Shown one piece after another: positions 8,555-17,064 of a stretch of 53,989 bases of DNA. The translations under genes were made by a program, and so were the position numbers. Each line of letters starts with the position of its first letter. Position 1 is the stretch's first letter. Source of the stretch: Meishania sp964351985. Lineage in GTDB: Bacteria > Bacteroidota > Bacteroidia > Flavobacteriales > Flavobacteriaceae. The stretch is taken from assembly GCA_964351985.1 (NCBI GenBank), contig CAYGPR010000025.1, forward strand, positions 1-53,989. The letters run 5' to 3'. Under the pieces are notes generated by a model that did no database searches, was not told the DNA's origin, and was given only the letters and a program-made list of their open reading frames with translations.

Positions 8555-8983
8555 ATGAAAAGATATAGATTTAAAATTGGTGTTGGTCTTGTGCTTTTTT
8601 TGGTTATCGTTCTCGGCGGAACCATAATTCTAATGATTTCAAGAAAAAATTGGATGGGCGTGGCCATTAATTTGGCAGTGATCTTGTTCATCACGTATTT
8701 GTTTTTGACAACCTCTTATGTAATCGACGGCAAGATATTGAAAATCGAAAGCGGTTTCTTGATTGACCGATCGATACGTATCGATTTTATTAAGAGAATT
8801 TCAAAAAGTAACAACCCGATAAGTGCTCCGGCCGCTTCACTCGATAGGCTTGAAATCGTTTTTAACGAAGTTGATAGTATTTTGGTTTCGCCCAAAGATA
8901 AGCGCGGTTTCATAACCCATTTAAAGACTTTGAACCCCGAAATAGAAGTTGATTCGGCCCTTTATAAAAACGAAAGGACTTAA
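8555..8983 (+). CDS. Membrane-anchored bacterial PH-like domain protein
   Basis: From ATG 8555 (142 aa): a short basic start (MKRYRFKIG), two transmembrane helices (VLFLVIVLGGTIILMI and MGVAINLAVILFITYLFL), then a beta-rich domain starting at TSYVIDGKILKIESGF. Alternating hydrophobic strands and SAPAASLDRLEIVFNEVDSILVSPKDKRGFITHLKTLNP are typical of bacterial PH-like domains. An upstream in-frame ATG at 8492 would overlap the rhodanese gene by 44 bases and is less likely. Function unknown. Its end overlaps the convergent nucleotidase gene by four bases. Confidence 0.78.
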   Translation: MKRYRFKIGVGLVLFLVIVLGGTIILMISRKNWMGVAINLAVILFITYLFLTTSYVIDGKILKIESGFLIDRSIRIDFIKRISKSNNPISAPAASLDRLEIVFNEVDSILVSPKDKRGFITHLKTLNPEIEVDSALYKNERT

Positions 8984-9501
8984 AGCAATTTTTTCGCTAC
9001 TTCCTGCCAATTGTCGACCCGTTCGAATGTATTGGTGTTCACATTATGTGGAGAAGTAAAAAGTAGGGGCCTACCGTCAAAAGCCTCTAGGTTATAAGCT
9101 CGGTCATCAATAAGAATATCCCCTTTAAGAATATGTTTATCGCCACAAAGAATGCGTTTTTGCCATGGAATAAACGGGAAGTGCTCATCCAACCATTCCG
9201 ATTTTTCCTCCAATGAATTAGGAAATTGGGTCGCGGCAGATGCTATGTACAACTCATATTTCTGGTTCAGCGCTTTCAGCACGTCTACACTATCGACAAT
9301 GGGTTTGAGGTCACGGAAAAATCCACGTGTACGAGCATGGTTTCGAATACTATTTTGATGTGCCTCGATAACGCATTGCCATACTTCACGGCCATGACAG
9401 TCCTCTACCCTTAGGCTACCGTCATATTCTTTGTTGTAAACTTCAATATGTGCGTTGTAGGTATCGGCGATCACCTCATCCATGTCAATAAAAAGGGTCA
9501 T
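8980..9501 (-). CDS. 5'(3')-deoxyribonucleotidase-type HAD phosphatase
   Basis: 173 aa HAD-superfamily protein of the NT5C type. Motif I is FIDMDEVIADT near the N-terminus (Asp6 nucleophile, Asp8 acid/base). YELYIASAATQFPNS carries the motif II Ser/Thr region, and the later ILCGDKHILKGDILIDDRAYNLEAF carries the Lys of motif III and the Asp pair of motif IV. It probably dephosphorylates deoxynucleoside monophosphates in the cytoplasm and helps balance dNTP pools. It stands alone between convergent and tandem neighbours with no visible operon. Substrate preference cannot be fixed from sequence. Confidence 0.88.
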   Translation of the reverse strand: MTLFIDMDEVIADTYNAHIEVYNKEYDGSLRVEDCHGREVWQCVIEAHQNSIRNHARTRGFFRDLKPIVDSVDVLKALNQKYELYIASAATQFPNSLEEKSEWLDEHFPFIPWQKRILCGDKHILKGDILIDDRAYNLEAFDGRPLLFTSPHNVNTNTFERVDNWQEVAKKLL

Positions 9502-9638
9502 ACTCTAAAATTTGTGCGAAGTACGGTAAAATGCTTTTATTTGGAAAGGGGTCTCAAAAGAATTAAGAATTTGACAATATTGAATAGAAGTAAAATCGTT
9601 TTTAAAACCGCCCTTTAAAATTTCAATCAAATAGGACT

Positions 9639-11666
9639 TTAACTTACTTTTCCAAGTAACCCCGCCCGCTCCAATAAGGCCTCAATTTTAGGTTCACTTC
9701 CCCGAAAGCGTTCATAAAGTACCATGGGTTTTTCGGTACCCCCTTTTGAGAGCACATGCTCTTTGAATTTGTTGGCGACCTCTTTGTTGAAGATTCCGTT
9801 TTCCTTAAAATAAGCGAAGGCATCGGCATCTAAAACTTCGGCCCATTTGTAGCTGTAATATCCCGAGGAATAACCACCTTGAAAAATATGCGAGAAAGCA
9901 GTACTCATACAAGTTTCTTTTGTCTCGGGATAAAGGTTTGTACCTTCAAAAGCCTCTGTTTCGTGAGTCTTGACATTGGTAATGCCAGATGGGTCTGCAC
10001 CATGCCATGACATATCCAACAATCCGAAACTCAATTGGCGCAGGGTGGCCATGCCTTCTTGAAACGTGGCGGACTCCTTTATTTTTTGGATTAAATCCAT
10101 AGGAATGGCCTCTCCTGTTTCATAGTGCGTTGCGAAAAGTTCCAAGGCCTCTTTTTCATAGCACCAATTTTCCATGACCTGAGAGGGGAGTTCCACAAAA
10201 TCCCAATACACTGATGTTCCCGAAAGGCTGGGATACGTAGTATTTGCCAGCATACCGTGTAGTCCATGCCCAAATTCATGAAACAAAGTGGTTACCTCAT
10301 TAAAGGTCAAGAGTGATGGTTTTGTTTTCGTTGAAGGGGTGAAATTGCAAACGTTTGAAATATGTGGACGTACATTTTCGCCCTCCCTCTTCCATTGTGA
10401 TTTATAGGAGGTCATCCAGGCACCGCCCCGTTTTCCTTTTCTGGGATGGAAATCGGCATAGAAAAGCGAAATAAAATTCTTGTCTTTGTCGTGAACCCAA
10501 AAGGTCTTTACGTCTTCGTGATATGTGTCGATGTCGAAGACTTCCTCGAAATGAAGGTCAAATAATTTTTCGGCAACTTTAAAAACCCCGTCTATTACAT
10601 TTTCGAGCTTAAAATAAGGTTTTAGCTTTTCGTCATCTAAGTCGAAAAGTTGCTGTTTTAGTTTTTCAGAATAGTAGCTTCCATCCCATTTTTCCAATCG
10701 GTCGATATTATCGAGTTCCTTTGCAAAATCTTCTAGTTGTTTGAATTCCCTTTCTGCGGAAGGTTTGGCCTTTTCTAAAAGTTCATTCAAAAATTCATGG
10801 ACTTTTTCGGGAGTTTCTGCCATACGCTCCTCCAAAACGAAATGGGCATGGGTGCGATAACCTAGTAGATTTGCCCGTTCATGTCGCAGGTTGGCAATTT
10901 TTAAAACATTGTCTTGATTGTCGAGTTCATTGCCGTGAAAACCTTTACTCCCAAAAGCAAGGGAAAGTTCTTTGCGAAGTTCCCGATTCTTGGCATATTT
11001 CATAAAGGGAATATAGCTGGGGTAATCTAACGTAATCAGCCAGCCATCTTTATCTTTTGATTTTGCCAATTGCGCGGCCATTTCTTTTGCCCCGTCTGGA
11101 AGCCCATCTACATCGGATCCATCCGTCAAATGCATTTCGTATTTGTTCGTCTCGGCCAAAACGTTTTCCCCGAATTTCAATTTGAGTTTGGAAAGTTCGG
11201 CATCGATTTCCCGTAACCGTTTTTTCTTTTCTTCCTGTAGGTTGGCCCCGTTACGGCTAAAGCTTTTGTATTTTTTGTCAAGTAGCGTCAGTTGCTCGAC
11301 GGTCAAATCTAAATTATCCTTTTGCTCAAAAACCGTTTTGACACGAGCGAACAATTCCGCGTTCAGGGTAATATCATTGCTAAATTCGGAGAGTAGTGGG
11401 GAGATTTCTTGCGCTATCTTTTGAATTTCTTCGTTCGTTTCCGCAGAATTCAGGTTAAAGAATACACTCGAAATACGGTCTAATTGTTGCCCTGAAAATT
11501 CTAGTGTTTCAATCGTATTTTTGAAAGTCGGGGCTTCAGAATTTGAAGTGATGACATCGATTTCAGCCCGTGCATCGTTCATGGCCTGTAAAAAAGCAGG
11601 TTTGAAATGCTCATTTTTAATTTTTGAAAAGGGTGCGGTGTCGAATTTTTGTAATAGGGGATTCAT
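9639..11666 (-). CDS. M3 family oligopeptidase (Dcp/PrlC type zinc metallopeptidase)
   Basis: 675 aa, the usual length for bacterial M3 peptidases. The zinc motif HEFGH is at residues 463-467 (TLFHEFGHGLHGML), and the third zinc ligand would be the Glu of DFVELPSQVMENW about 26 residues on. The N-terminal half is helical (PAFLQAMNDARAEIDVI, ETLEFSGQQLDRISSVF). There is no signal peptide, so it is probably a cytoplasmic enzyme that degrades short peptides. Whether it is a dipeptidyl carboxypeptidase or oligopeptidase A is not decided here. A tandem heptamer repeat sits six bases upstream of its ATG, within the leader. Confidence 0.95.
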   Translation of the reverse strand: MNPLLQKFDTAPFSKIKNEHFKPAFLQAMNDARAEIDVITSNSEAPTFKNTIETLEFSGQQLDRISSVFFNLNSAETNEEIQKIAQEISPLLSEFSNDITLNAELFARVKTVFEQKDNLDLTVEQLTLLDKKYKSFSRNGANLQEEKKKRLREIDAELSKLKLKFGENVLAETNKYEMHLTDGSDVDGLPDGAKEMAAQLAKSKDKDGWLITLDYPSYIPFMKYAKNRELRKELSLAFGSKGFHGNELDNQDNVLKIANLRHERANLLGYRTHAHFVLEERMAETPEKVHEFLNELLEKAKPSAEREFKQLEDFAKELDNIDRLEKWDGSYYSEKLKQQLFDLDDEKLKPYFKLENVIDGVFKVAEKLFDLHFEEVFDIDTYHEDVKTFWVHDKDKNFISLFYADFHPRKGKRGGAWMTSYKSQWKREGENVRPHISNVCNFTPSTKTKPSLLTFNEVTTLFHEFGHGLHGMLANTTYPSLSGTSVYWDFVELPSQVMENWCYEKEALELFATHYETGEAIPMDLIQKIKESATFQEGMATLRQLSFGLLDMSWHGADPSGITNVKTHETEAFEGTNLYPETKETCMSTAFSHIFQGGYSSGYYSYKWAEVLDADAFAYFKENGIFNKEVANKFKEHVLSKGGTEKPMVLYERFRGSEPKIEALLERAGLLGKVS

Positions 11667-11672
11667 AAATTT

Positions 11673-11707
11673 GTTGATAGTTGATAGTTGATAGTTGATA
11701 GTTGATA
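11673..11707. repeat. Tandem heptamer, five GTTGATA units
   Basis: Five exact copies of GTTGATA in a row, then GTG. It lies in the leader of the M3 peptidase gene, six bases before its ATG (on the minus strand the unit reads TATCAAC). Copy-number changes by slippage could alter leader length. A related heptamer (GTTGAGG on one strand) occurs at 37963-38004. Confidence 0.9.
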
Positions 11708-11779
11708 GTGTGTTATTGCTAGTGTTTCGGTTGAAGATTTACAAGATAAATCTGGCAACCATCAATGAACAACGAACAA

Positions 11780-12268
11780 CTATTTTTTATTTACTTTTTT
11801 AGCTCCTTCAATGACTTTCTGCTTCAACCCTTCTTTGTACAAAATAATTTTATCAAGAACACATTTATCGGAACTACCTATAATCTGCGCGGCAAGTATG
11901 CCCGCATTTTTTGCTCCGTTCAAAGCAACGGTCGCTACGGGTACTCCACTAGGCATTTGAAGTATGGAAAGTATAGAATCCCAACCATCTATAGAATTGC
12001 TGCTTTTTACGGGCACACCAATAACGGGCAAAGGAGATAGCGAAGCTACCATTCCCGGTAGATGTGCTGCACCTCCCGCACCAGCAATGATGACGGAGTA
12101 GCCATTCGTATGCGCATTTTTACTGAAATCAAAAAGCTTTTCAGGAGTTCGGTGGGCGGAGACGATATCAACGTCAACTTCGATGTCGAATCCCTTTAAA
12201 ATATCTATTGCTTCCTGCATTACGGGTAGGTCGCTGGTGCTTCCCATGACTACGGCTATTTTGCTCAT
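11780..12268 (-). CDS. purE: N5-carboxyaminoimidazole ribonucleotide mutase
   Basis: 162 aa class I PurE, which converts N5-CAIR to CAIR in de novo purine synthesis. The phosphate-binding start AVVMGSTSDLPVM, the SAHRTPEKLF loop with the catalytic His, and the AGGAAHLPGMVASLSPLPVIGVP motif are all intact. The start is one base after the purK stop region (gap 12268-12270), so purK-purE form one operon. The C-terminal KVIEGAKKVNKK tail is a common basic end. Confidence 0.97.
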   Translation of the reverse strand: MSKIAVVMGSTSDLPVMQEAIDILKGFDIEVDVDIVSAHRTPEKLFDFSKNAHTNGYSVIIAGAGGAAHLPGMVASLSPLPVIGVPVKSSNSIDGWDSILSILQMPSGVPVATVALNGAKNAGILAAQIIGSSDKCVLDKIILYKEGLKQKVIEGAKKVNKK

Positions 12269-12269
12269 A

Positions 12270-13424
12270 CTATTTGCTGATTACTTTGATTCTTTCTTTC
12301 ACTTGCTGCGCAATTCTTCTTGCCTCTGAAATATCCTCATTTACAATCGTCACATGCCCCATCTTCCGAAACGGCCGGGTCTGTTTTTTTCCATATATAT
12401 GAGGGGTTACACCTTCCATTCGTAAAATTTCATCGATGTTCTTATAGACCACATCTCCGGTATGGCCTTCGGCACCCACCAAGTTGACCATGATACCGGC
12501 AACTTTACTATCGGTGTTTCCTAATGGCAAATCCAGAATAGCACGGATATGTTGTTCGAACTGATTGGTGTAGCTGGCCTCTATGCTGTAATGACCACTG
12601 TTATGTGGTCGTGGGGCTACTTCGTTGACCAGAATTTGATCATCTTGCGTTTGGAACATTTCTACGGCCAATAGCCCGACCTGCTGTATTTTTTCAGAAA
12701 CCTTCAAGGCAATTTCCTGTGCTTTTTGGGCCACTTTTGAATCGATTCGAGCAGGACAGATAACATATTCTACCTGATTCGCTTCGGGATGAAATTCCAT
12801 TTCGACCACGGGATAAGTCTTTACTTCACCGCTAACACTTCGCGCAACGATAACCGCCAGTTCGTTTTTAAAATCGACCATTTCCTCCGCGATACATTCC
12901 CCGGCGGGTAGACCTTCTAAATCCTCCAATTTTCGAACGACTTTTACCCCCTGCCCGTCATACCCGAATTGGGCGGCCTTCCATATAAATGGAAAATTCA
13001 TGCCACCATTCGCGATACTGTCTTCGATTTCACTTTTATAAGCAAAACGATGAAACTCCGCTGTGGGAATTCCGTGGTCTACATAGTACAACTTCTGTTT
13101 TGCCTTGTTCTGTATGATCCGCAAAGCTTTTGTCGGAGGGTAGACCTTTTTACCTTCATCTTCCAGCTTTTCCAAAGCATCGAGATTTACATTTTCGATT
13201 TCTATGGTCAAGACATCCACATCTTTTCCGAAATTATAAACGGCATCGAAATCCATCAAACTTCCCTTTAGGAATTCGTTACAGGCGATTTTGCAGGGGG
13301 CTTCCTCCGAGGCATCCATGACCTTGGTACGAATATCCCATTTTCGGGTCTCGTAGAGCATCATTTTACCGAGCTGTCCGCCGCCTAAAATTCCTAAGGT
13401 AAAATCCGAAGAAAAATATTCCAT
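12270..13424 (-). CDS. purK: 5-(carboxyamino)imidazole ribonucleotide synthase
   Basis: 384 aa ATP-grasp enzyme that carboxylates AIR using ATP and bicarbonate. The N-terminal glycine loop is LGILGGGQLGKMML; the ATP-grasp core includes FIWKAAQFGYDGQGVKVV, then AEEMVDFKNELAVIVARS, and VNEVAPRPHNSGHYSIEAS holds the metal and substrate residues. It is first in the purK-purE unit. A TATTTTTG -7 box on the minus strand at 13460-13467 gives a leader of about 30 bases; the hpt-adk fusion diverges from the same 131-base spacer, which puts salvage and de novo purine genes back to back. Confidence 0.97.
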   Translation of the reverse strand: MEYFSSDFTLGILGGGQLGKMMLYETRKWDIRTKVMDASEEAPCKIACNEFLKGSLMDFDAVYNFGKDVDVLTIEIENVNLDALEKLEDEGKKVYPPTKALRIIQNKAKQKLYYVDHGIPTAEFHRFAYKSEIEDSIANGGMNFPFIWKAAQFGYDGQGVKVVRKLEDLEGLPAGECIAEEMVDFKNELAVIVARSVSGEVKTYPVVEMEFHPEANQVEYVICPARIDSKVAQKAQEIALKVSEKIQQVGLLAVEMFQTQDDQILVNEVAPRPHNSGHYSIEASYTNQFEQHIRAILDLPLGNTDSKVAGIMVNLVGAEGHTGDVVYKNIDEILRMEGVTPHIYGKKQTRPFRKMGHVTIVNEDISEARRIAQQVKERIKVISK

Positions 13425-13459
13425 GGGTATTTGTTTTGCCTTTATTTATGGTACGGTCA

Positions 13460-13467
13460 CAAAAATA
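13460..13467 (-). promoter_or_regulatory. -7 box for purK
   Basis: TATTTTTG on the minus strand is a perfect TAnnTTTG match, 36 bases before the purK ATG. The -33 element is not clear. Confidence 0.5.
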
Positions 13468-13520
13468 CGTCGAATTCTTAAAACCCTTGGCATCGGTCTA
13501 AAAAAGAGAAATCAAATTGG

Positions 13521-13528
13521 TATATTTG
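13521..13528 (+). promoter_or_regulatory. -7 box for the hpt-adk fusion
   Basis: TATATTTG is a perfect TAnnTTTG match. It would give a leader of about 22 bases to the TTG start at 13556. No TTG element is seen at the standard spacing. Confidence 0.5.
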
Positions 13529-13555
13529 CCATCCTGTGCATAAAATATACGTCCC

Positions 13556-14662
13556 TTGATAAAGCTCCACGACAAATATTTCAAACCCTTTTTGAGTGAG
13601 ACAGAAATTCAAACGGCGGTCAAGACCGTTGCTGAAAAGGTTGCCGCCGATTATAAAGATGAGACCCCGATTTTTGTGGGAGTGCTCAACGGGTCGTTTA
13701 TGTTCGTTTCCGATTTTTTAAAACAGTATCCGCATCCATGCGAGGTCTCTTTTGTAAAGTTAAGTTCGTACCAAGGACTTACTTCTACGGGCATTGTGGA
13801 AACTTTGTTGGATCCACCCGAGAACATCGATGACCGTTGTGTGATTATTTTAGAGGATATTATCGATACCGGCCGTACGTTGCAAGAACTGGTACATTTA
13901 TTTTCAAATACTAATGTAAAAGAATTTAAGATTGCCAGTCTCTTCTATAAGTCGGAAATATACAATGGCGAATATACCATCGACTATGTGGGGATCGAGA
14001 TTCCGAATAAATTTATCGTGGGGTACGGTCTCGATTACCGCGAACTGGGCCGAAACCTCAAAGAAGTTTACCAACTAAACCAAAAGCATATGATCAATCT
14101 TGTACTATTCGGAAAACCGGGCGCCGGCAAGGGTACCCAGGCCGAATTTTTGAAAGAGCAATACAACCTGAAGCATATTTCTACGGGAGACCTGTTCCGG
14201 TATAATATGAAAAACGATACCGATTTGGGAAAATTAGCTAAATCATATATCGATAAGGGAGACTTGGTCCCTGACGAGGTGACCATCAAAATGTTGGAGG
14301 ATGCCGTAGACAAAAATCCGGATGCAAGCGGATTCATCTTTGACGGATTCCCAAGAACTACTGCTCAAGCTGAAGCCTTGGACAAATTTCTCGCCACAAA
14401 AGACATGAAGATCGATGCGACCATTGCTCTAGAGGCTAATGATGAGGTCTTGATACAACGGCTATTGGAAAGGGGCAAGGTAAGCGGCAGAACCGATGAC
14501 CAAGACGAAAACAAGATTCGCAACCGTTTCGATGAGTACAACCAGAAGACGGCACCTTTAAAAGACTACTATGAGGCTCAGGGTAAATTTCACAGTGTAA
14601 ACGGTATCGGGGCCATTGATGAGATTACCCATCGGTTGGGTAAGGTTATCGAGGAACTTTAA
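13556..14662 (+). CDS. Hypoxanthine phosphoribosyltransferase-adenylate kinase fusion
   Basis: One 368-aa reading frame joins two purine-salvage enzymes. Residues 1-178 are an HPRT: VGVLNGSFMFVSDFL, the PRPP loop VIILEDIIDTGRTLQ (about 96-110) and the C-terminal DYVGIEIPNKFIVGYGLDY. Residues 179-368 are a short-LID adenylate kinase: P-loop GKPGAGKGT at 186-194, STGDLFRYN, FIFDGFPRT and GRTDDQDENKIRNR. The start at 13556 is TTG; the HPRT homology begins there and there is no earlier start. The junction holds an ATG at 14090 (Met179), exactly where a free-standing 190-aa Adk would begin, so a separate Adk might also be made. I recall similar fusions in some Flavobacteriaceae. Confidence 0.93.
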   Translation: MIKLHDKYFKPFLSETEIQTAVKTVAEKVAADYKDETPIFVGVLNGSFMFVSDFLKQYPHPCEVSFVKLSSYQGLTSTGIVETLLDPPENIDDRCVIILEDIIDTGRTLQELVHLFSNTNVKEFKIASLFYKSEIYNGEYTIDYVGIEIPNKFIVGYGLDYRELGRNLKEVYQLNQKHMINLVLFGKPGAGKGTQAEFLKEQYNLKHISTGDLFRYNMKNDTDLGKLAKSYIDKGDLVPDEVTIKMLEDAVDKNPDASGFIFDGFPRTTAQAEALDKFLATKDMKIDATIALEANDEVLIQRLLERGKVSGRTDDQDENKIRNRFDEYNQKTAPLKDYYEAQGKFHSVNGIGAIDEITHRLGKVIEEL

Positions 14663-14678
14663 TCCATGGAATTAAAAT

Positions 14679-15200
14679 ATGGATTTTAATTTACAACCAT
14701 TTTTAGAAGGTAAGCTGGTTGTAATCCGACCTTTGCAGGATTCTGACTTTGAAGTATTATATAAAGTAGCCTCAGACCCATTGATTTGGGATCAACACCA
14801 GAACAAAGACCGCTTTGCTCCAAAGCAATTCGAATTATTTTTTGACGAAGCTCTGGCATCTATGGGAGCCTTGGCAATCATGGATGTCAAAAGCAATACC
14901 GTAATCGGCAGTTCAAGGTTCAGAATTATCGATACTAAGAAAAAAGTAATTGAAATCGGCTGGTCTTTTTTGGGCAGGGACTATTGGGGAGGTGCTTACA
15001 ATAGAGAAGTCAAGAAACTGTTGATAAATCATACATTACAGACTTTTGACAAGGTTGTCTTTTATGTCAACCCCAAAAATTATCGGTCGCAAAGGGCTTT
15101 GGAAAAACTTGGAGCCATGAGAATTGATAACTCTGAGATGTCTTGGGTGTTACCAAAAGAAAAGGGAGTTACCTTTGTAATTGATAGTGAACTCAAATGA
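14679..15200 (+). CDS. GNAT family N-acetyltransferase (RimJ/RimL type)
   Basis: 173 aa acetyl-CoA-dependent transferase. It begins with VVIRPLQDSDFEVLYKVASD, has the central strands VIGSSRFRIIDTKKKVIEIGWSF, and the acetyl-CoA site is represented by YWGGAYNREVKKLLINH (the usual Q/R-x-x-G-x-G/A loop is altered). FYVNPKNYRSQRALEKLGA is the typical C-terminal Asn-x2-Ser-x4-Glu-x-Gly signature. The acceptor may be a protein N-terminus or a small amine. It lies 16 bases after the hpt-adk stop, and its stop overlaps the start of a 46-codon membrane peptide gene by four bases (ATGA). It separates adk from obgE. Confidence 0.88.
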   Translation: MDFNLQPFLEGKLVVIRPLQDSDFEVLYKVASDPLIWDQHQNKDRFAPKQFELFFDEALASMGALAIMDVKSNTVIGSSRFRIIDTKKKVIEIGWSFLGRDYWGGAYNREVKKLLINHTLQTFDKVVFYVNPKNYRSQRALEKLGAMRIDNSEMSWVLPKEKGVTFVIDSELK

Positions 15201-15337
15201 GAGAAGAAGTCATAAGAACCAAAGATATTTTCAAGAGCTGTTTTTTTACAGGTTGTCTGGCTACGTTATTTCTTATATTGGTCTTGATAGGCTATTTGAT
15301 CTATATCTTTTTTATTGACGATTCGCTGCCAACTTGA
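15197..15337 (+). CDS. 46-residue single-pass membrane peptide
   Basis: A short reading frame whose ATG overlaps the GNAT stop (ATGA at 15197-15200). It encodes a charged N-terminus (MREEVIRTKDIFKSC), a strongly hydrophobic stretch of about 22 residues (LATLFLILVLIGYLIYIFF) and a short acidic end (IDDSLPT). The four-base overlap and clear membrane profile support a real coupled gene. I do not recognise a family. It could be a small membrane partner or merely a coupled hypothetical. Confidence 0.55.
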   Translation: MREEVIRTKDIFKSCFFTGCLATLFLILVLIGYLIYIFFIDDSLPT

Positions 15338-15374
15338 TATTAATCAATTTGAAAAATTTGATGCAAAGGTTTTG

Positions 15375-16691
15375 TCAAGGGTTTTCGAAAATAACCCACT
15401 CAAGTTCATTTAAGCCATTTTCAACATTGTCGAGTCCATTCAAGAATTCACTTTGCGAATCTGAAATTGTAAAAATTTGAGTATATCTGTGTTCTAACTG
15501 TTCAAAATCCATATTCGAATATGTCATCAAAATTTCCTCGGGGATTACATCCATTTTCAAGTCCTCATTTTGGCCAAACAAAGTCCATATCATATTGATT
15601 TTATCATCTGATACTATTGATCTGGGATAACTCCAAAACGATTTTTGTCGTATAAAATTAACATTTGTTGAAAACAGAAAATTCATAACTCGGCTATCTT
15701 CCAGTACAAATGATGGTTGGTCTATGATATTGATTATTTCCGGGCGATCGCTACTTCTTAAATAATATCCATATTTTATATTACCCATTTGTAATTGAAA
15801 AGTCGTAGAATATTCTTTCAAATCATTTATATATGGTAGTTGAAGTTGCAGTCCCCCGTTTGATTCGCGCAAAGTTTTAAAATTATAACCAAAATCATAA
15901 GTACCGGTCGTTGGGTATCCTGCCGATTGTGCATATATTCCTGTGTGTTGTGGGAGGTCTGTAGTTAAAATGTATTCAAAATCTATAAAATCATCGTAAT
16001 CCAAGTTAATCTCATTTCCGTTTTTGGGAGATTCAATGAAGATATATTTAGGAATACCATCCATTCCAGTGGCAGATACCAAAAAAGTGTGTTCTTCTTG
16101 AAGAAAAACTCCTTGTATTTCAATTAAGTCTAAATTATCAGAATTTTGATTTTCTAAAATCTTGCCATATCGAGATGATTGAATATTGAAAGTGTTAAGC
16201 TCTGTACTATTATTTACAATTATGTCGTACGACTTACCATTATCCATAGGTGGTTTAGGAATTTTTATTTCTGTTTTAATCTCAAAATCCCATGAACTTC
16301 CTTTCTCAACCTGTGTACTTGTAGTCAAATTATAAAGATCAAGACCATTTGCTTGATTCCAAATGAAATTTGTAATTGTCAGGTTTTGTACAGATTCAAG
16401 CTCAGTGTCCAAGGCCTCAAACACTACCTTATCCCCATCTTCGTATGGTTTGTAATCTAAAAGCTTACCATCATTGTCATGGATCATAATCCAATTGTCA
16501 CTTTCTGATGTGTTATAGGAAATAATATTTGCAGAAAAATAAATCTCAGTCTGAGGCTCCACCGGTTCTTCAATTTTAGGAGGTATATTAGAAGACCCCT
16601 CTTCTTCTTTTATTTCTGGTTTGACCTCTGTAGATTTTGAACAACTAAATAAAACAAACAGTAATGAAAGCAATACACTATGGTTCCTCAT
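15375..16691 (-). CDS. Hypothetical lipoprotein, 438 aa
   Basis: The N-terminus MRNHSVLLSLLFVLFSCSKS is a lipoprotein signal (Cys17), followed by an acidic, Pro-rich linker (EVKPEIKEEEGSSNIPPKIEEPVEPQ) as is usual for exported flavobacterial lipoproteins. The rest looks beta-rich, with no repeat or domain I recognise; Asn, Ser, Ile and Tyr are frequent. The gene is noticeably more AT-rich than its neighbours and lies on the minus strand between the GNAT-peptide pair and obgE, an arrangement consistent with an acquired insert. Function unknown. Confidence 0.8.
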   Translation of the reverse strand: MRNHSVLLSLLFVLFSCSKSTEVKPEIKEEEGSSNIPPKIEEPVEPQTEIYFSANIISYNTSESDNWIMIHDNDGKLLDYKPYEDGDKVVFEALDTELESVQNLTITNFIWNQANGLDLYNLTTSTQVEKGSSWDFEIKTEIKIPKPPMDNGKSYDIIVNNSTELNTFNIQSSRYGKILENQNSDNLDLIEIQGVFLQEEHTFLVSATGMDGIPKYIFIESPKNGNEINLDYDDFIDFEYILTTDLPQHTGIYAQSAGYPTTGTYDFGYNFKTLRESNGGLQLQLPYINDLKEYSTTFQLQMGNIKYGYYLRSSDRPEIINIIDQPSFVLEDSRVMNFLFSTNVNFIRQKSFWSYPRSIVSDDKINMIWTLFGQNEDLKMDVIPEEILMTYSNMDFEQLEHRYTQIFTISDSQSEFLNGLDNVENGLNELEWVIFENP

Positions 16692-17064
16692 AAAGTTTTT
16701 AATTGAGCTATTTTTTTGATAAAAGATTAGAAATGCGGAAGTAATACAATTTTGGCTTCACCTACAATTTTTTTTGATAACTGATCAATATATATGATAA
16801 TGTAAAAAATCAAATCAAAAATACTGTTTTAGATGCTTGTTTGTTAATATTCGTAATGAGTCATTTCAAAGTTTTGTAAAATAGCAGGTTTGGTGTAAGA
16901 AACACCTTTATTGTCGTAAAAATATTGAAGATATTCGTTATTGTAAAAGCTAACCTTGAACCCAAAAAATAAAACAATTACATTAGCAATGTTAGATAGT
17001 TTTCTCCAAAGTTTTTTGCAAGCGAAGACAAGGTTAAGAATAACAATAAAAAACTTACCAAATA
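16692..17064. other. AT-rich intergenic region upstream of obgE
   Basis: About 370 bases without a supported gene. It holds a small GGTGT/ACACC hairpin (16892-16906) and runs of A and T. The only reading frame here runs into obgE in another frame and looks like a shadow. The obgE promoter is probably inside, but I see no good match to the flavobacterial consensus. Confidence 0.6.
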
